Part shown: positions 57,401 to 64,000 of the stretch, piece by piece
Position numbering within the stretch: position 1 is the stretch's first letter
Layout of the letters: each line of letters begins with the position of its first letter
Source: Strongylocentrotus droebachiensis
Lineage: Eukaryota > Echinodermata > Echinoidea > Camarodonta > Strongylocentrotidae
DNA length: 64,000 bases
Direction: 5' to 3'
NCBI GenBank assembly: GCA_035222895.1
Contig: JAVYIG010001809.1
Coordinates: 124,001 to 188,000, forward strand
Position numbers and translations under genes: made by a program
Notes under the pieces: generated by a model
Seen by the model: the letters and a program-made list of their open reading frames with translations, nothing else
What the model was told of the DNA's origin: nothing
Database searches by the model: none

Positions 57401-58243
57401 GATGTAGCACACACTGGTTATCAGGATTGACATGAAGGTAGCTCTCGGGATGCTTTTCCTGGGGTTCAGCGTCTCTTCATTGGCAATGGCGATCGTATCA
57501 AAGCCAACGAACGAGTAAAAGAGGGTCGCCGCCCCCGCAATCACGCTCGCAGGTCCGTTAGGTACAAAACCACCGTAATCCTGCCAGTTTTTAATATCGG
57601 CTTTCATGAACCCCAACACAATGATAATGACGATGATCACCAGGTTGACGCTCATGAGCACAACGGTGACCCCTACAGACACATTGGCCCCTGCCGCTAT
57701 AAATGTCGATATTAAAATAATCAATAAAGAGGCAAGTAAATTCGGGTATGGCGCTATGTAAGGAACGTCCCATAACTCCCCACCCATGATGGTTTCAACG
57801 GTATAGTTTCTTATCTTGTAACCAGTCAAAGAATCCATGTAACCCACGAACGAGGAGGCCACCGAGGCGGCGGATATGGCGTATTCCAGGATCAAGTTCC
57901 ATCCGATAAGGAAAGCCCATATTTCACCTATGGCGACGTAGGTGAAGGTGTACGCAGACCCTGTCTTGGGTATCCTGCACGCGAACTCTACGTAGCACAG
58001 AGCTGACAGTATGGCGGCAACGGTGGCAATGGCATAGGAGACAACAATGGCAGGTCCTGTGACCTCCTTGGCTTCCACTCCAGAGAGCACGTAGAGACCG
58101 GCCCCGATCATGGCACCCATACCCATGACCGTCAGCTGGAAGGTGGTTAAGGAACGGCGTAGGTCAGTCTCGTAAAGCTCCTCACGAGTTCCAAGGTGCT
58201 TCCTTCGGCTGATGTTGGAGCAAAGGTCCCTGCAGCAATCCAT
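54274..58243 (-). CDS. Cationic amino-acid transporter-like protein CAT3 (SLC7 family); 3 coding exons
   Basis: Minus-strand exons: 58243-56603 (547 codons), 56315-56207 (109 nt) and 54419-54274 (146 nt with stop), with donors GTAAGC and GTAAGT and acceptors CACAG and TCTAG. Total 631 residues. Landmarks: TM1 motif GMGAMIGAGLYVLSG near 40-54, CYVEFACRIPKTGSAYTFTY near 83-102, NEETLNPRKSIPRATF, a hydrophilic loop near 415-465, then VPFVPLFPWLSIFVNVVLLM (exon 2) and LFIYLVYGYRHSKAGRISRQ (exon 3). Intron positions, phases and the 109-nt exon match CAT-A and CAT-B, so all three share an ancestor, but CAT3 is much more divergent. It is convergent with CAT-B (3' ends about 5.9 kb apart). The duplication block ends inside its intron 2. 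Function: predicted plasma-membrane transporter of basic amino acids; substrate inferred. Confidence 0.9.
54597..54815. repeat. Partly palindromic segment, block B copy
   Basis: Counterpart of 27485-27720, within CAT3 intron 2. Confidence 0.45.
55737..55998 (-). mobile_element. tRNA-derived SINE, family 1 (minus), in CAT3 intron 2
   Basis: Reverse reading gives TTGGCTCAGTCAGTAGAGCG, GGGTTCGAACCCC, the same body as 30396-30667 and an (ATT)n tail at 55737-55757. It is in the same orientation as the gene. Confidence 0.87.
56207..56315 (-). CDS. CAT3 exon 2
   Basis: 109 nt after ATCACAG and before GTAAGT; reads VPFVPLFPWLSIFVNVVLLM then KLRPITWLRFLIWVTV. Confidence 0.88.
56385..56500 (+). mobile_element. 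tRNA-like SINE head in CAT3 intron 1
   Basis: GATGGTTTAATGATAGGACA resembles an A box and CCCGGGTTCGAAACC a B box. Ends do not pair as an acceptor stem, so it is a SINE remnant, not a tRNA gene. Antisense to CAT3. Confidence 0.45.
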
Positions 58244-58274
58244 GGCTGGCGTCTCAGAGGTAACACAAACGAGA

Positions 58275-58312
58275 GAATCCTCTACCGCACTCGTTCGGTA
58301 CGTCTTATATAG
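58275..58312 (-). promoter_or_regulatory. Possible TATA promoter of CAT3
   Basis: CTATATAAG on the minus strand (58304-58312) lies about 65 bases before the ATG, whose context CAGCCATGG is a good start site. This would put transcription start near 58275-58280 with a short 5' UTR. Confidence 0.5.
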
Positions 58313-59130
58313 GTCTTAGACGGTAAAACATTCAGTGGTACATCTGCAAGAAAAATAGATGAAAATCTTTTAAAGTTGTTTTATTTTTTAAAATAAATAT
58401 TCATAACAAGCACTTAATCACGTGTTTAAATGAGATCAAATCAAATGATATATCTGTTTTTACTTGAAAGCAGATTGTAGATGCATTTCCTGTAAATTAG
58501 TAATTATCTTCCTCCACTTAGTAATATTCATATCTGTTGTCTTAGTTTTATTTTCTCTATATTTAAGTTATTTTAAATAAATAGACAGTAATATAAAAAA
58601 CAATACTAATAGTCGTGAATGTATGACATCACTCTGATTCGTGACCGGCTGGGCCAACAGCATCCTACAACATCCTAATTTGTATATTACTTTCCATAAG
58701 ACAGTTCCGACCTCAATCAGGAAGGACTCAACCTTAGAAGAAGAAAAAAAAACGTAATCTAAATCCCCTAAAAATACAGTCGGTATAATCAGTCTGGTCA
58801 AAAGGTCTGCGATGGGCTTCAATGGTCGCTTTGTCCACCTTTTGAAGAATGTCGAAATCCTGAACTGATCCGTAGAAGCAACTTAAGCTAATTAAGTGCC
58901 GACGGGAAAACTAAGCTTAGAGTTTCTTCGGTAGAAGACAGTGTTGAATTTGTTTTGGATGCATAACCGTCCGATGAACCATTCAAAAGGAAAAGGAGAC
59001 AATGATCTACTGATCTACTGACTACAACAAAGTTTGTTCAACAAATATTTCCATATAATCTTTTTTTCACGCACCCTCTCTCTTCCGTCTGTTTTGTCTT
59101 TTTCTATTTTTTTCTTTTTTTTTACCATTA
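58313..59130. other. Upstream region of CAT3, nothing recognised
   Basis: A+T-rich; no ORF or repeat ends. Confidence 0.4.
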
Positions 59131-60013
59131 TACAGTGCGTCCCAGAAAAAACGAAACCGAGAAGTATCGATGTTCTATCATAACTTAATCACAACCATAA
59201 TTAATGAATGATACATATTTAGAAAGCTTAGAGTCTCCTCTTTCAGTTGATGATACTCACGTGATGAATATTCCACGCATGAGTGATTAAAAGCAATTTG
59301 AAGGAAGGAAACTAAAAAGACATTTGGCGGGCGGTATCTGAATTTCGAAGAAAAATTCACATTTCTAGAAAGTTGAGTTTCTGCCCTTTCATATGACACC
59401 TCAATCAGGAAAAATGAGCGAGGAATGACAAAGTTCTGTTCGTTAAAGTAGTGCTTGCATTTCCATAATTTGATTAAACGAATTCGTTTTCACTGGCTGC
59501 CTGCCGTATCAATAAACGAAATTAACAAAAGACTTAACTCCGTTTCGTTGACAATCAGCCGTAGACGATAGTCTTTATGCATGGCTGATTGTCAACGAAA
59601 CGGAGTTAAGTCTTTTGTCAAATCTGCTTTTTGCTACGGCAGGCACCCAGTGAAAACGAATTCGTTTGTTAAAATTATGAAAATGTAAGGGTTAATTTAA
59701 ACAAACAGAACTTTGTTATTCCTGGCTCATTTTTCTTGATTGAGGTATCATATGAAAGAGTAGAAAATGAACTTTCTAGAAATATGAATTTTTCTTTGAA
59801 ATTCAGATACCGCCCGCCAAATGTCTTTTTGGTTTCCTTCCTTCAAATTGCTTTTAATCACTCATGCGTGAAATATGCATTATCTGAGTAGCATCAACTG
59901 AAAGAGGAGACTCTAAGCTTTCCAAATATGTATCATTCATTAATTATGGTTGTGATTAAGTTATGATAAAACATCGATACTTCTCGGTTTCGTTTTTTCT
60001 GGGACGCACTGTA
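59131..60013. mobile_element. Palindromic Tc1/mariner-type element, 879 bp
   Basis: TA (59131-59132) is followed by CAGTGCGTCCCAGAAAAAAC and the mirror image ends at 60011 before TA (60012-60013). The two arms of about 430 bp pair almost completely around a spacer near 59563-59582. TA duplication and CAGTGCGTCCC ends suit a mariner relative. It has no transposase, so it needed one in trans. Confidence 0.88.
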
Positions 60014-60027
60014 TTGTGGGGCACGTT

Positions 60028-60583
60028 TTAAAGGGATAGTTGAGTTCTGTTTTCAGACGGCAAATGCCTCCAAAGTGCATGGTTATTGGTCTTATTCTTA
60101 TCTATGGCATATCTAGTGCCCTTTTAGAACCTAGAATTGCCATGAAGGTAATTTTAGACCCCAAAATGTGTGAAATTTAGCCAATACGACCATACCAATG
60201 CAGCTCCACTTTAAACAAAATACGGTGACCGTTAATTAATTATTTAATTAAAAATAACAATACATGGGCCGGCTGTTTGTGCATAATATAACCACCACGA
60301 AAATGCCAACAAAAAAAAGCCAATATCGGCATTGGCTGAAATACGACATAAAAGGCACTATTTCGTTTATTCAACGGTATTTTCAAATTATCTAATATTT
60401 GTGGTGGTACACAAGTATTAGAAATCGTTATATTTATGTATATTTCAGCCGTCTCTGAACCGATTTGGAACAAACAAAGATGATTTTGTCATTCAAATTG
60501 TATGTTCTTTCAAATTTGACACTCAATTTTTCAACAACAAAAATTGTAGCGCCCTCTGCAACAGAACTCAACTATCCCTTTAA
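60028..60583. mobile_element. TTAA MITE, family 3
   Basis: Element 60032-60579 (548 bp) with intact TTAA on both sides (60028-60031 and 60580-60583), 15 bases from the palindromic element. Confidence 0.88.
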
Positions 60584-60604
60584 GTTTAGCATCACGAAAT
60601 TGGA

Positions 60605-60825
60605 GTACTTGGGACTATGACAATGGATGTTGTTCAGCAAAGTGCAGTCATTCATTTCATGGTGCTCCTGAAAAAGGAGCCGAAGGATATCCATGAGAGG
60701 CTGGAGGGAACATTAGAGGACAATGCTATTGCCTACTCCACAGTTAAAACAAATGAACAATGGGCACCTCTTCAAAGCTGGTCGAGAGAGTTTTGATGAC
60801 GACCCACGCAGTTTTCACCCTTTAT
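60605..60825 (+). pseudogene. Mariner transposase N-terminal fragment
   Basis: Reading from ATG near 60620: MDVVQQSAVIHFMVLLKKEP, KDIHERLEGTLEDNAIAYST, VKTNEQW, then after a frameshift FKAGRESFDDDPRSFHP. This is the helix-turn-helix region and the GR-x-S-x-(E/D)DDPRSG-type linker of mariner transposases. The catalytic DDD domain is absent, so it is a dead scrap. It lies just beyond the family-3 MITE and the palindromic mariner-type element. Confidence 0.7.
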
Positions 60826-61945
60826 ATCAGTAATGCATTGAAGCATCGTCAAAAATGTTTTTGTTTGCACACTCTCATGAGACTACTTTTTCTAGTGCCG
60901 TTCTTTTTCTTGCATGTTTGTGCAGAATATAATTTCCTTTGTTGTAAATTACCTGTCACGCTTAGATGCAATCCAATTTTCTATCGAATCATGTAAAACC
61001 TCTAAAGAATAAAAGCCACATTAACACTGGCTGATATTTGGAAACTGCCATATTGATTTACAATTAATGGATCAGATTTTTGTTTTTGTTTTAATAAATA
61101 TAAAAAAATGAATTAATCTTTGACATGTAAAGAATCACTTTGAAAACGTACTTGAAACGCATATTTCAACAACGATAATTGTATCGAATTGATTTAGTTT
61201 ATTGCAATAAAAGAACATGCAGCTGTAAAACTAAAATTGCTCAATTTACACAGTCAATTTACAAAGTCAATGTACAACACAATAAGCAATCAAAATATGA
61301 ATGACTAAAACGTACAACCATAAATCAGAGGCTGTACATCATACGTTTATAATTTTCCTGTCTAACATTCCAAGTCTACATCAGGAGGGCGAAGAAGGGA
61401 TAGCATGCATATGGACTCACTCAGAAATGACATAGAATTTGATGATGTAATAGCCGCAGGGAGTATTAGCCCCCCCCCCCCCCTCCCCCCCCCCCCAAAA
61501 AAAAAAACATCAAAGGACGCAGAAAAACAGGAAAAATAAATGAAAACGACAAGTGAGAAAGAAATGGGGAAAGGACAAGAAAGGAACGGTATGGCACCCT
61601 CCCACCCCATTCCCCTATTCAGAGCTTGTGTATATCATGCCTCGAGTGAGGCTGGAGCCCCCCCCCCCCCTTCACCTGCTGACCCTGCCTCCTCAATGCC
61701 TGGACTTAATATGTTACGTCATTGCATGTTGATAGCTCATCACGCTGAATGTCTGCCTATTGGTAGTCTGGTAGCGTATCAAATGGAAAAACCCAGCATT
61801 GTATTCTTTCTATTCATACTATTGCTGCATTGCTTTCCTTCCGTTATTACTGCCATATATGACCGAACACTATTGTACTGCGACGACAAACCTTTTAACC
61901 AAGGTTTTCTTTTCTTACTTTGATGATTATAACACTAATACTATC
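60826..61945. other. Spacer with C runs; possible LINE 3' piece
   Basis: About 61195-61345 (TTTATTGCAATAAAAGAACATG) resembles the LINE-like 3' segments at 9718 and 38985. Runs of C at 61471-61496 and 61661-61670. No gene seen. Confidence 0.4.
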
Positions 61946-61949
61946 AATC

Positions 61950-62035
61950 AGGGGCGTACGCAGGGGGGGGGGGGGGGGGTTGGGGGTTTCAAATTTCGAG
62001 ACCAAAAAAACAAAAAAGTGTCCGCAGTTTAAACA
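61950..62035 (+). mobile_element. Left end of a CAGGGGCG-type (hAT-like) element
   Basis: CAGGGGCGTACGCAGG followed by a G run of more than 15 bases is a common hAT-like terminus. I could not find the matching right end. Confidence 0.4.
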
Positions 62036-62239
62036 CGTTTAAACCGTTCACACACAAAATGTCAAGCTCTCTAAATACGAACTTCGTATCTGCAGCCTGC
62101 TTTGAGGGGCGTATGAATCGCGACTTCGTATCTAACCGAACATCGTATAAACGATGTTCACACAGGGAAAATTTTCTTTAAACGTGTTTAAAACTGTTGA
62201 GTTAAACATGTTTATTTACCGTATTATTTACCATTTACC

Positions 62240-63140
62240 ATTCTGCTCCACTCTCACACACAGACCCGTTATTCGCTAATGGCAGACTATTAAAAACAAA
62301 TGACCTGTATCTACTTCACTTAGGACAATTTATGTATAAGTATTCAAAAAAGACCCTTCCACATATATTTGATGCCATGTTCCCCCTAAATCGGTCATTT
62401 CATGATTACCCAACTAGACGGTCAAACGAGTTTCACCTACCACTCTTTAGAACTTTATTAGCGAAGAAGTCTTTTATGTATGATGGTCCTAGATTTTGGA
62501 ATTCTCTAAGTGAAAGTATTAAAAATAGTCCATCCCTAAATTCTTTCAAGAAAAATCTAAAAACATTTTTGCTCAAATTTTATAGTAATATACAAGAATA
62601 ATCTGATAACAGTTGGTAATCATCTTCATTTTTCATTTAGGTCTTCATCATCTGCTCGATTAATTTAATATTTATTTGGTCTTATGATCTTACCTTCCCA
62701 AAATTAACATTATAACTTACTTTTTTCCAGTCATGATTTGTCCTGCTTCTTCTTCTTCTTCTTCTTCCTTCCCCCTTTTCCCCCTTTCCTTCTTATCTGT
62801 TTTACTTCTCCTTGTTCGTTTCGTGTTTGTAAATTGTATGTTGTTTTGAAATATTGTCTTGTGTTTTCTAAGTCTTCGTAGGCAAAATTTGAAACATTTA
62901 TATTTTTGTTTTTTTCTGGGGGATCCACAACCTACAAGCACTGCTTTTTAGTGGTTCCCCCCCCCCCCTTTCCTCAGAAATTAAGAAATTCTTGTAATAA
63001 TTTTATTATGTGCAAAGTTTATTTGTATAGTTTCTTGAAAAAATGAATTATGTATGAAATCAAATGTAATATCTTTGTTTACCTTTCTGTTGGAAATGAA
63101 ATAAATATGAATATGAATATGAATATGAATATGAATATAC
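62240..63140 (+). mobile_element. LINE 3' end (L2/CR1-like) with (GAATAT)n tail
   Basis: About 62266-62601 encodes the C-terminal region after a LINE reverse transcriptase: PLFANGRLLKTNDLYLLHLG, FMYKYSKKTLPHIFDAMFPL, then NEFHLPLFRTLLAKKS, GPRFWNSLSESIKNSPSLNS and FKKNLKTFLL. A 3' UTR with a CTT run (62746-62767) and T/C runs follows, ending in AAATAAATATGAATATGAAT and further repeats near 63137. The 5' part is missing. Its tail frame is intact, so it is younger than the copies at 6400 and 34390. Confidence 0.8.
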
Positions 63141-64000
63141 TAATCATCTCTAGATACGATGAATTTTAGCTGTGTGTGAAAAAGGCTGGGAGTCACGTGT
63201 AGCTCATTCCCTTTGTACCATCTTCAATGCCGCCAGGAGAAAATATGTCAGGCATGTGCTTAACTTGATCTTTCTTGCAGATACGTAGACAGAAGATTCC
63301 TGCCCAGCTGCAAACTCATGGGCCACTTTCAAAGGGAAATATGCTTTTGTAATGATAATACGAGCAGTACACGTTGCTTACCTTTACAGGACGCAAGCGA
63401 AAGGACATGGAGCAAAATTTCCTGAAATATTAATAAAAATTACTCGACTGGGCATGTGTGGGCTCTAATCTGACATTTAAGATCATAAAGAACTGTACAA
63501 GAACAAATTCACTTCTTCTTTTCGGGAGTCCCTAATCGGAAAAGTGTCAAATGGCATGTTTTAGGATTGTATTTTTCAGAACTTAAAACTGCTCTTATAC
63601 AAATTATGTAATTTTGTTGACACAAGTAGGCTTTTGTATTCATATTTTATCATCTGTTCGATTTTCTCCTTGTTAGTTCAATTAAATAATGAAATATTAA
63701 CGATATTTCTTTGTGAGAAAAATCACTACTCAAGCCTTCCAATTATATTGGCGGCTTCGAACATCAGACATCAAAGGTAACAACACATCTGTAGATTCTG
63801 TTGTGCAACCTTAGAAAACGGCAGTTGCTTGGAATAATTTGTTGCCAGTTGGAATTCAACCCATAGAGATGTCATTTTGTATTTTAGCAGATGAATCAAA
63901 ATGTTGGTAACCAAGAGAAACAGGCATAAATTGTAGTTCTAGGAAATCTAGTTACAGGGAATCTATTGTATATCATTTGATCTGCATATATATTTTGTGC
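63141..64000. other. Intergenic, nothing recognised
   Basis: A+T-rich sequence to the window end without supported features. Confidence 0.4.

Noticed and set aside
60760-60996. ORF of 78 codons after the mariner scrap
   Set aside because: It overlaps the transposase fragment in another frame and has no recognisable features.
1-64000. LTR retrotransposon, endogenous retrovirus or Polinton
   Set aside because: No long direct repeats, gag/pol/integrase or capsid-type frames were seen; all recognised retroelements are LINE or SINE fragments.

Overview
The window is animal genomic DNA with split genes, long A+T-rich non-coding stretches, microsatellites and many small transposons. I see no bacterial operons and no retrovirus-like or LTR element. 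The mix of intronless immunoglobulin-domain (Ig) receptors, SLC7-type transporters, L2/CR1-like LINE tails, tRNA-derived SINEs and many foldback or TTAA elements suggests a marine invertebrate deuterostome. A sea urchin is my first guess; this is inference from general knowledge, not a database match.

The main architecture is a segmental duplication in direct orientation. Block A (about 7084-28280) and block B (about 36314-55369) each hold, in order: an intronless minus-strand gene for a three-Ig-domain membrane protein, about 5.4-6.2 kb of spacer, a plus-strand three-exon cationic amino-acid transporter (CAT-like, SLC7 family), and the minus-strand last exon of a second CAT gene. In block B that last exon belongs to a complete three-exon gene, CAT3, reaching 58243. 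In block A the block stops inside the matching intron, leaving an orphan exon. Two further Ig copies lie outside this pattern: one runs off the left edge of the window (1-1544), and one 5'-truncated inverted copy (28381-29509) abuts the right end of block A.

Layout: 1-1544 Ig copy 0; 1545-7083 transposon-rich spacer (TTAA elements, a 1.2-kb foldback element, a LINE tail); 7084-28280 block A; 28381-29620 truncated inverted Ig copy; 29620-36313 spacer with a SINE nested in a DNA element, a CAG/CTG-ended element carrying a zinc-finger fragment, an ATT microsatellite and a decayed LINE; 36314-55369 block B; 55370-58243 rest of CAT3; 58244-64000 spacer with an 879-bp palindromic mariner-type element, a mariner transposase scrap and a LINE 3' end.

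The two blocks act as each other's empty site, so several insertions can be called precisely from target duplications. Notable examples are a 2.5-kb element with nine satellite units, each carrying a GCGAAGC-type mini-hairpin, a B-only element built around a 21-bp motif with a 30-bp perfect palindrome, and a TTAA element that landed exactly on the stop codon of the CAT gene before the duplication. The Ig genes presumably make cell-surface receptors or adhesion proteins, and the CAT genes plasma-membrane amino-acid transporters. Nothing in the sequence shows that the two families work together beyond being duplicated as one block.
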